Shown here piece after piece: positions 29,430-37,138 of a DNA stretch of 64,000 nucleotides. Source of the DNA: Gemmataceae bacterium (GTDB lineage: Bacteria > Planctomycetota > Planctomycetia > Gemmatales > Gemmataceae); contig JAQGHQ010000317.1 in assembly GCA_028288765.1 (NCBI GenBank), forward strand, positions 1 through 64,000, read 5' to 3'. The stretch's first letter is position 1. Each line of letters opens with the position of its first letter. Made by a program: the position numbers and the translations under genes. The notes under the pieces are model-generated. The model did not search any database. It saw only the letters and a list, made by a program, of their open reading frames with translations, and was not told where the DNA came from.

Positions 29430-30056
29430 ATGCCAGTCGTAATCGACCTACTTGATGATGTCGTGCGGGCTGAGGACAACGTAGCCGGTCCGGACAAAAT
29501 GCCGGACCATTTCGAAGTCCTCAACGGGACGGTCGTGGAGGTGGCCGCGATGAGTGACTACGCCGGGTCGGTGGCCAACCGGCTGAATCGCGCGGTCGAC
29601 CGCTACCTCGACCAGCACGACTCCGGCGAGAGCGGTATCGAACGACTGTATCACATTCCCCAGCCCGAAGACCCGGGGCGAAATCGCCGACCGGATTGGT
29701 CGTTCGTGTCTTTCCAGCGGTGGCCGAAAGACCGCCCGTACTCGTACCGCGGCAACGCCCGGGACGTGGTGCCGGACCTCGTTGCGGAAGTGGTTAGCCC
29801 CGGCGACTCGGCCGACGACCTGATCGCGAAGGCCCGGGAATACCTCCGCGGCGGCGTCAGGCTTGTTTGGATTGTGTACCCGCTCGCCCAGGAGATTCAT
29901 GCTTACATGCCGAATGCCGGTCAAATCCGGGTATACTTCGCCGCAGACGAGCTCGACGCCCCGGACATCCTGCCCGGGTTCCACACACCGGTCTCTTCCC
30001 TGTTCCCTCCGATCGAACCGCCGACAGCCGCCTCCCAGCCCGATCCGGCCGCGTGA
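29430..30056 (+). CDS. Uma2 family endonuclease-like protein
   Basis: RPDWSFVSFQRWP, VPDLVAEVVSPGDSADDLIAKAREYLRGGVRLVWIVYP; RBS GGAGG upstream of ATG 29430. Confidence 0.88.
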   Translation: MPVVIDLLDDVVRAEDNVAGPDKMPDHFEVLNGTVVEVAAMSDYAGSVANRLNRAVDRYLDQHDSGESGIERLYHIPQPEDPGRNRRPDWSFVSFQRWPKDRPYSYRGNARDVVPDLVAEVVSPGDSADDLIAKAREYLRGGVRLVWIVYPLAQEIHAYMPNAGQIRVYFAADELDAPDILPGFHTPVSSLFPPIEPPTAASQPDPAA

Positions 30057-30117
30057 ACCAGTCGGACGAAAAGAAATCCGCGGAACTCCTCCGGCCCGTC
30101 CGTGATCAACGGTGTAG

Positions 30118-30341
30118 TTGCTTCGTCGAAATCCTCGGTCCGGCCTCGGCCCTTGGCCTCGGTCTTCACCCCGAAGGGGTGGGACAGCATAGCCCAGGGC
30201 ACCGCCCTGGGCAGCCGGGGGGGCCGGGAAGAGGTAGGTCGATGGCTCAAGAACCCAGGGCGGTGCCCTGGGCTATGCTGTCCCAGCCTTTCAGGCTGAA
30301 ATCCCAGATTCGCTGATCGCTCAAGGATTTCAACAAAGCAA
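30118..30341. repeat. composite inverted-repeat element, MITE-like (copy 2)
   Basis: TIR TTGCTTYGTYGAAATCCTYG; perfect 31-bp internal IR GGGACAGCATAGCCCAGGGCACCGCCCTGGG (30181-30211 / 30254-30284). Confidence 0.88.
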
Positions 30342-30456
30342 GATGTAGTGGCAGAAGCCGGCCTCCCCCGGTCGGCGATCACCGCACGGTCTCACCTCGT
30401 CCGCTCCCGTCACCACCGTCACACCCAAAGCGGCACCCAGCCGAGGAGGTATCATC

Positions 30457-30915
30457 GTGTCCATATTCCGTTACTTTGGGAACCGGCTGGCCGTCGCGGC
30501 CGGGCTGGCGCTGGTTCCTACCGCGGTCGCGACCCCGGCCGCGCCGGGAAGGACGCAGCCCGTCCACCACAAGGGGGCCCACTCGGGCTCGATGGTTGCG
30601 TCCGAGCTCCACGCCGCCCACGCCCTTCTCGTGAAGGCCGACCACGATTACCAGGGCCACCGGGCGAAGGCCGCTCACGAAGTCGCCGCGGCCATTCGCG
30701 AGATCGCCGGGACTCATCACCACCACACCGGAACAGGAAACCACCCGGCCGGACAGGCCCGAACGAAGATCCCACAGGGCACCTCCGACGCCCACCTGAC
30801 ACAGGCGTCCCAGATCCTGACGGCGGCTCTCGGCAAGCTGCCGGCCGGGCACAAGGCCACGGCCAACATCCAGGCCGCGATCAACGAGATTCAAACGGCG
30901 TTCAAGATCAGGTGA
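30457..30915 (+). CDS. small secreted His-rich hypothetical protein
   Basis: 152 aa with signal-like N-terminus and HHHHTGTGNH segment. Confidence 0.7.
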   Translation: MSIFRYFGNRLAVAAGLALVPTAVATPAAPGRTQPVHHKGAHSGSMVASELHAAHALLVKADHDYQGHRAKAAHEVAAAIREIAGTHHHHTGTGNHPAGQARTKIPQGTSDAHLTQASQILTAALGKLPAGHKATANIQAAINEIQTAFKIR

Positions 30916-31037
30916 GCCGGGTTGGATCTGGCGGGTGGTGCGCCCCGCACGGGTATCCGACGGCCCAGCTGATCCGGCCCGAGTCCCCTGCCGGCTCGGA
31001 GCCGTCGCCCCGACGGTAGGTTAACAACGCGATGCCG

Positions 31038-31595
31038 CTACTCCGTGATCTCCCGGACGACCCGGCAGGGGTTACCCGCGGCGAACACACACTCCGGGAT
31101 GTCCCGGGTAACCACGCTCCCGGCCCCGATGACAGCCTTCGAGCCGATTTTCACTCCCGGGCAGATGATCGCCCCGCCCCCGACCCACACGTCGGACCCG
31201 ATCCGGATCGGCTTGCCGGACTCCTGCTTCCGACGCAGTTCGGCGTTCATCGGGTGGGTTGCGGTGTAGATCTGGACCGAAGGCCCGAAGAGGGTGAAGT
31301 CCCCGATCTCCACCCGACACACGTCGAGGACGACACAGTTGAAGTTGAAGAACACTCGCTCGCCCAGCCGGATGTTTGAGCCGTAGTCGCAGAAGAACGG
31401 CGGTTGCATCCAGACCGACTCCCCGCCCTCCCCGAAAAGGTCCAACAGGATGCGCCGGCGGGCCTCTTGATCGCTCTCGCGCGTGGCGTTCAAGTCCTGG
31501 CACAGGTCCCTGGCACGATCCCTGGCTCGGACAAGGCCCGGGTCGAGCGGGTCGTACGGTTCCCCCGCGAGCATCTTCTCCCGTTCGCTTCGCAT
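31038..31595 (-). CDS. maltose O-acetyltransferase-like hexapeptide acetyltransferase
   Basis: MRSEREKMLAGEPYDPLDPGLVRAR; FNFNCVVLDVCRVEIGDFTLFGPSVQIYTATHP; IGSDVWVGGGAIICPGVKIG. Confidence 0.93.
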   Translation of the reverse strand: MRSEREKMLAGEPYDPLDPGLVRARDRARDLCQDLNATRESDQEARRRILLDLFGEGGESVWMQPPFFCDYGSNIRLGERVFFNFNCVVLDVCRVEIGDFTLFGPSVQIYTATHPMNAELRRKQESGKPIRIGSDVWVGGGAIICPGVKIGSKAVIGAGSVVTRDIPECVFAAGNPCRVVREITE

Positions 31596-31828
31596 CGGAT
31601 CTTCCCTCCCGAGACCACGGCTCCCTTTCCGGGCACGAAGACCCTCCCGGAGCCGTCATTTTATCCCTGCTTATCGAGGCTACGAGGGAGCGGGACTCGC
31701 TGACAAATCCTGCCGAACACTGCCGCGGCCTGCCAACCGGCCGAAACCCGGTCCGCCGTTGCCGGGTATTCCCACCCATTATGGACGCGAACCCAGCTGC
31801 GCGCCCCGACCCGTCCGGGAAATCCCAC

Positions 31829-32584
31829 ATGACTGTTCGCATCTGCCTCGCCGTTTCCCTCTGGCTGCTACCCTTCCCCGCTTATGCGGCCGACGCCGCG
31901 GACCTGCCCGTGAAGGAGCAGACCGAGAAACTATCCTCCGGCGGGAAAGACATCCCGGTCCAGGTCTTCACCCCCTCCGACAAGACCGGGACGTTACCGG
32001 TCGTTGTGTTTCTTCACGGGGCCGACGGCCTCCAGTTCGAGGTCTGGGCGAAGACGTACAACGGTATCGCCCGACGGGTTGCCGCCCGTGGGTACGTGGT
32101 CGTCCTCCCCCACTACTTCGACCGGACCGACAGCAAGTTCGGCGACCTCGGCACCATCCTGAAGAACTACCCGGCCTGGTCTGACACGGTGAAGGACACA
32201 GTCACCTTCGCGGCCAAGCACCCCCGGGCCGATGGCACTCGCGTGGGCGTGATGGGACTATCGCTCGGCGGGACACTGGCCATCGACACGGCGGCCAGGG
32301 ACAAACGGGTGAAGGTCCTGGTGGACTACTTCGGCGGGTTCCCGGACGTGGTGGCCGGGCAGGTGAAACAGCTGCCCCCGACCCTGGTCCTGCACGGCGG
32401 CAAGGACAAGCTCGTGTCGGTAAAGGACACGGAAAAGCTGGACAAGGTGCTGACCGACCTGAAAGTCCCGCACGAGACCAAGATTTACCCCGAGCAGGGA
32501 CACGGGTTCAACGGCCCGGACGAACGGGACTCGGTCGACCGGGTGGTGCGGTTTCTGGACAAACACCTCATGCCCGCGAAATGA
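31829..32584 (+). CDS. dienelactone hydrolase family protein (secreted)
   Basis: PVVVFLHGADG, VGVMGLSLGGTLAID, HGGKDKLV, YPEQGHGFNGPD; signal peptide from ATG 31829. Confidence 0.87.
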   Translation: MTVRICLAVSLWLLPFPAYAADAADLPVKEQTEKLSSGGKDIPVQVFTPSDKTGTLPVVVFLHGADGLQFEVWAKTYNGIARRVAARGYVVVLPHYFDRTDSKFGDLGTILKNYPAWSDTVKDTVTFAAKHPRADGTRVGVMGLSLGGTLAIDTAARDKRVKVLVDYFGGFPDVVAGQVKQLPPTLVLHGGKDKLVSVKDTEKLDKVLTDLKVPHETKIYPEQGHGFNGPDERDSVDRVVRFLDKHLMPAK

Positions 32585-32741
32585 CGCCAGCGTCTTTTCG
32601 AGCGGTCGCTTTCGGGGTATCGGGGGCGAAGAAACGATGCCCGCCAATTGAGGGGGAGCGGGTACAAGATTTGCTCGCACATTACCGAAGGCTGCAACCA
32701 GTTCCGAGCCGATTTCGTTCCCCGGCCGACGGCCTTCGCCC

Positions 32742-34022
32742 GTGAGAGACGCCTTGTCGGACAGTACCCCACACCCACCCGAAGTGTTGAAGACCCGGTG
32801 CTGTGTTGCCGGGGGCGGCCCGGCCGGAATGATACTCGGGTTCCTGCTCGCCCGGGCCGGTGTCGACGTCGTCGTCCTGGAGAAGCACGCAGACTTTTTC
32901 CGCGATTTCCGCGGCGACACCATTCACCCGTCCACCCTGGAGGTGATGCACGAACTCGGTCTGCTCGACGAGTTCCTCAAACGCCCCCACCAGGAAGCCC
33001 GCCAGATCCGCGGGTACGTCGGCGGCACCGAGGTCACCATCGCCGACTTCTCGCACCTCCCGACCCACTGCCGGTTCATCGCGCTGATGCCGCAGTGGGA
33101 CTTCCTCGACTTCGTCGCCGATCACGCCCGCCGGTATCCCTCGTTCCGGCTCCGGATGCGGGCCGAAGTGACCGAGCTGGTCGAGGAGAATGGCCGCGTC
33201 GTTGGGATACGGGCGAAGACCCCGGACGGGCCGCTGGAAGTCCGGGCCGGACTCACCGTCGGGGCGGACGGGCGGCACTCGACGGTCCGGGCTCGGGCCG
33301 GGCTGCCGGTCCGGGACTTCGGGGCCCCGATCGACGTGCTCTGGATGCGGCTCTCGCGGCGGCCGACCGACCCGGATCTGCCTGTCGGCCGGTTCGACCG
33401 CGGCCGGGTGTTCGTGATGCTCTACCGCGGGGACTACTGGCAGTGTGCGTTCGTCATCCCGAAGGGCGGGTACGACGAGGTGCGGCGGCGGGGCCTGGAG
33501 GCGTTCCGCGAGGAGATCGTCGCGATCGCCCCGTTCATGAGCGACCGGGTCGGCGAGCTGCGGGACTGGGACGACGTGAAGCTGCTAACCGTAACCGTCG
33601 ACCGGTTGCCGCGGTGGTATCGGCCGGGTTTACTGTGCATCGGGGACGCGGCCCACGCGATGTCTCCGATCGGAGGCGTCGGAATCAACCTTGCGATTCA
33701 AGACGCGGTCGCGGCGGCGAACCTCCTGGCGGGACCGCTCGGCGGGGGCACGGTCACGACCGCAGACCTGGCGCGAGTCCAGCGGCGGCGGATGCTTCCC
33801 ACCCGCCTGACGCAGTGGCTCCAGGTTCTCGTCCAGGAACGCGTGATCAGGCGGGTAATCGGCAGCCGCAAGCCGCTTTCCCCGCCACTGACGGTCCGCC
33901 TGCTGAAGAGGGTCCCGGCCCTCCGCCGGATCCCCGCCCGCCTGATCGGCGTCGGGATCCGGCCCGAACACGTGAAGACGGCCGACGCGTTCGCGGCGAA
34001 AGGGCCTGCCGCAAAGCCGTGA
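32742..34022 (+). CDS. FAD-dependent oxidoreductase/monooxygenase
   Basis: CCVAGGGPAGMILGFLLARAGVDVVVLEKH; CIGDAAHAMSPIGGVGINLAIQDAV. Confidence 0.9.
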   Translation: MRDALSDSTPHPPEVLKTRCCVAGGGPAGMILGFLLARAGVDVVVLEKHADFFRDFRGDTIHPSTLEVMHELGLLDEFLKRPHQEARQIRGYVGGTEVTIADFSHLPTHCRFIALMPQWDFLDFVADHARRYPSFRLRMRAEVTELVEENGRVVGIRAKTPDGPLEVRAGLTVGADGRHSTVRARAGLPVRDFGAPIDVLWMRLSRRPTDPDLPVGRFDRGRVFVMLYRGDYWQCAFVIPKGGYDEVRRRGLEAFREEIVAIAPFMSDRVGELRDWDDVKLLTVTVDRLPRWYRPGLLCIGDAAHAMSPIGGVGINLAIQDAVAAANLLAGPLGGGTVTTADLARVQRRRMLPTRLTQWLQVLVQERVIRRVIGSRKPLSPPLTVRLLKRVPALRRIPARLIGVGIRPEHVKTADAFAAKGPAAKP

Positions 34023-34090
34023 CGCGGCCACCGCCTCACTTCTTCCTGGGCAGGGCCTGCGGCGGGAACGGGTTCGGGAAGGTGATCGAA

Positions 34091-34222
34091 TCAACCGGCC
34101 CGCTCGACGACTGTGGGTTTCCCCTTCCTGGCCCAGGCGGCCGGGTCGGCCGCGACGACCGATCCCGCGCCCACCGCCGTCAGCGCCACAAGCACTACCA
34201 CCGGCACGCATCGAGCGTTCAT
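34091..34222 (-). CDS. short secreted peptide, possibly frameshifted
   Basis: MNARCVPVVVLVALTAVGAGSVVAADPAAWARKGKPTVVERAG. Confidence 0.35.
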   Translation of the reverse strand: MNARCVPVVVLVALTAVGAGSVVAADPAAWARKGKPTVVERAG

Positions 34223-34458
34223 AAGGCGACCCTTCGAGACGTGTAGGGCGACGGCAGATCGTCGGTGACGATGTGCCGGCTCCGGGGAAATGTTGTGAAC
34301 TTCGACGCGGGGGGGCCAAAGTTCCATCAAAAGATGCACCGCCCGCCGGACAAGACGGCAAAGCTCTATTCCCCTTGCTCCGGGTGTCCTCCCGGGTAAA
34401 CTGCAGTGGTTTCCACCTCTCTTTTCGCCACTCCATTTATTCGCATCGGGAAACGTCC

Positions 34459-35400
34459 ATGCTTTCTCCCCGCCGAACGTCCGCCTTCACCCTCATCGAA
34501 CTACTGGTGGTAATCGCGATTATCGCCATCCTGATCGGACTCCTCCTGCCGGCCGTCCAGAAGGTCCGCGAAGCCGCCGCCCGGTCCGCCTGTATCAACA
34601 ACGTCAAGCAGATCGGCCTGGCGACACACTCCATCAACGACTCCCAGGGGGCCCTCCCGCCGGTCGCCTCCCCCGACGGCTGGACCGCGACCACCCTGGC
34701 CGCACCGGCTTTCAACGGCGCTCCGTACACGTACTTCGCCTGGCTGCTGCCGTACATCGAACAGGACAACATCTTCCGGGCGCAAACGAAGGGCAACGTC
34801 CCGCCCGGGGCGTACTGCGGGGGGCAGTACAACCAGCCGATCAAGACATTCATCTGCCCTTCGGACCCCTCGGTCGGCGCCGGCGGGTTGAGCCAAACCA
34901 CCAACGGCGGGGCCAACGGATTCGCCGTCGGGTGCTACAGCGCCAACTACCTGGTGTTCGGCAACCCCGCGGCCGGCGGCGGAGATAACGTGCTGGTGCA
35001 GGGCACCGCCGCTCTCCCCAGGTCGATCCCGGACGGCCTGTCTAACACCGTCTTCTTCGGCGAGATCTACGCCTCCTGCAGCCTGTCGACGAACCCGGGC
35101 AACGGGGCCTCCGCCGCCTCGCTCTGGGCCGACTCGACCTTGCCCTGGCGGCCGATCATGTGCCACAACACCCCGTCGAAGAACGTCAACCAGGGGTACG
35201 CCGCCTGCTTCACCTTCCAGGTGCGGCCGATCCCGTTCGGGGGCTGCGACCCGAGCCGGGGGCAGTCGAGCCACACGGGCGGGATGATCGTCGGCCTGGG
35301 CGACGGCAGCGCCCGCCTGGTCAACCAGAGTATCGGTGCCACCACCTGGGCATACGCCTGCGACCCGCGGGACGGGACCGTTCTGGGTAGCGACTGGTGA
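34459..35400 (+). CDS. DUF1559 domain-containing protein with prepilin-type N-terminus
   Basis: [36 protein letters not shown]-terminal DGTVLGSDW. Confidence 0.95.
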   Translation: MLSPRRTSAFTLIELLVVIAIIAILIGLLLPAVQKVREAAARSACINNVKQIGLATHSINDSQGALPPVASPDGWTATTLAAPAFNGAPYTYFAWLLPYIEQDNIFRAQTKGNVPPGAYCGGQYNQPIKTFICPSDPSVGAGGLSQTTNGGANGFAVGCYSANYLVFGNPAAGGGDNVLVQGTAALPRSIPDGLSNTVFFGEIYASCSLSTNPGNGASAASLWADSTLPWRPIMCHNTPSKNVNQGYAACFTFQVRPIPFGGCDPSRGQSSHTGGMIVGLGDGSARLVNQSIGATTWAYACDPRDGTVLGSDW

Positions 35401-35423
35401 ACATCCCGCGGGAGGAGACGGTT

Positions 35424-35855
35424 ATGACCGGGAGCCGGGTGCCCGCCGGACGGCGGACGGGAGGAATATTACTGGGGGTGGTGCTGGGGTTTGCCGCCGC
35501 AGGGTGCGGCGGCTCCCGCGAATCGCTTCCCCCGACGTACCCGGTGAGTGGGTCCGTGAAATACAAGGGCGGCCGACCCGTGGCGGGCGGGGCGGTGCAG
35601 TTCGCCCCGCTCGCCGACTCGTCCTACACGGTCAGCGGTGACATCAATGATGACGGGTCGTTCACGCTGACCACGGTCAAGGGCACCGACCGGGTGGCCG
35701 GGGCGCCGGAGGGGGAATACCGGGTGACCGTCATGCCGCCCATCCCGGCCGACCACCGGGCCGTCCCGGCCGTCATAATGTCTCAGACTTACCGGGTCGA
35801 ACCCAGGGACAACACGTTCCCAATCGAGGTCCCCATGCCCGCCGGGCGGCCGTGA
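35424..35855 (+). CDS. small lipoprotein with carboxypeptidase-regulatory-like domain
   Basis: Lipobox-like FAAAGCGGS; YPVSGSVKYKGGRPVAGGAVQFAPL. Confidence 0.82.
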   Translation: MTGSRVPAGRRTGGILLGVVLGFAAAGCGGSRESLPPTYPVSGSVKYKGGRPVAGGAVQFAPLADSSYTVSGDINDDGSFTLTTVKGTDRVAGAPEGEYRVTVMPPIPADHRAVPAVIMSQTYRVEPRDNTFPIEVPMPAGRP

Positions 35856-35875
35856 CGGACGGCACCCGCAGTGGG

Positions 35876-36457
35876 TCACGCCTCGACCTTTGACCCGAGC
35901 AACTTGAGGAACGCCCGGAGCCACGCCGGGTGGGCCGGCCATGCCGGGGCGGTGACCAGGTTCCCCTCGGCGTACGCCCCGTCGATCGGGACCTCGGCGA
36001 ACGTCCCGCCGCACGCGGTCACGTCCGGCCCGACCGCCGGGTAGGCGTTGCACGTCCGCCCCTTCAGCACCCCCGCCGCGACCAGGATCTGCGGCCCGTG
36101 GCAGATCGCCGCCACCGGCTTGTTCGTCTCGAAGAAGTGCCGGACCGCCTTGAGCAGGTCCGGGTTCAGCCGGAGATACTCCGGCGCCCGCCCGCCCGGG
36201 ATCACGAGGGCGTCGTAGTCTTGTGGGTTCACCTCGGCGAACGTCGCGGTCAGGGCGAAGTCGTGCCCCCGTTTCTCGCTGTACGTCTGATCCCCCTCGA
36301 AGTCGTGGACCGCCGTGCGGACCTTGTCCCCGGCCTTCTTCCCGGGGCAGACCGCGTGGACCGTGTGGCCGACCATCAGAAGCGCCTGGAACGGCACCAT
36401 CACCTCGTAGTCCTCGACGTAATCCCCGACGAGGATGAGGATCTTCTTTGCGGCCAT
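35876..36457 (-). CDS. DJ-1/PfpI family protein
   Basis: [57 protein letters not shown]. Confidence 0.92.
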   Translation of the reverse strand: MAAKKILILVGDYVEDYEVMVPFQALLMVGHTVHAVCPGKKAGDKVRTAVHDFEGDQTYSEKRGHDFALTATFAEVNPQDYDALVIPGGRAPEYLRLNPDLLKAVRHFFETNKPVAAICHGPQILVAAGVLKGRTCNAYPAVGPDVTACGGTFAEVPIDGAYAEGNLVTAPAWPAHPAWLRAFLKLLGSKVEA

Positions 36458-36609
36458 CAGTTACCTCCGGTCAGATTCTGCCGGGGCGGTCCGTTACAGA
36501 CGGCCGAGCCCCGGTGCCGAGTACGCGGGCCACGAGTGGGAGGGCGAGAGACGGCCCCCGGGAACCGACGACCCTGCCGTCCCTGAATTGGAATCCGCGG
36601 TGGGTTGGT

Positions 36610-36770
36610 CAGGTCATGCCTTCACCCCAACGGGGTGAGAGTGGGGAGGCGACGCCCCAGATCGGACGGGTTCGCAGTCGCAGGCGGGTCCTGAATCCCG
36701 GGCGTTGCCCGGGGCTCAGGGGTGTCAACCCTTCGGGCTGACACCCCCCTTCTCTACAGTCCCGCGGGGG
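36610..36770. repeat. partial/related hairpin modules of the composite element family
   Basis: CTTCACCCCAACGGGGTGAG, GGGGAGGCGACGCCCC, CCCGGGCGTTGCCCGGGGCT, GGGTGTCAACCCTTCGGGCTGACACCC. Confidence 0.55.
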
Positions 36771-36841
36771 TCAACACGACAACCGCCGTCGGGTCACGCT
36801 GGTGCGGTAGGTGTCGCCACCAGAGACGGGTTTCGGGGACG

Positions 36842-37138
36842 TCACTTCCGCCGCTTCTTCTTGCGGTCGCGGCGGTCGGGTGGGTTGCCCCGGTCGGGGT
36901 TGCGGATCGGCTCGGTCCGGTTCGGGTTATTCTTCACCTGCCGCGACGACTGCTCCTCCGCCTGCTTCTGGAGCTCCTCGATCCGCTTCTGTAACCGCTC
37001 CCGCAACCGCCCGAGCAGTCCCTTCGCCCGGGGCTGGTCCTCGCCCTCGGGGCCGTACGGCGACCCGCTCCGCGGGGCCAACCCGGCCGGCGTCCCGCCG
37101 TCCCCCGGCTTGTCCGTCGCCTTCGGGATGAACTGCCG
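36842..37138 (-). other. 98-codon in-frame downstream extension of yidC encoding a basic tail
   Basis: After TAG (37139-37141) the same frame reads RQFIPKATDKPGDGG...KGLLGRLRERLQKRIEELQKQAEEQSSRQVKNNPNRTEPIRNPDRGNPPDRRDRKKKRRK*; no ATG and no clear RBS. Confidence 0.8.

Noticed and set aside
29430-30056. Uma2 gene as part of a defence island
   Set aside because: Uma2-like genes are often numerous in planctomycetes and no restriction, toxin or other defence genes flank it.
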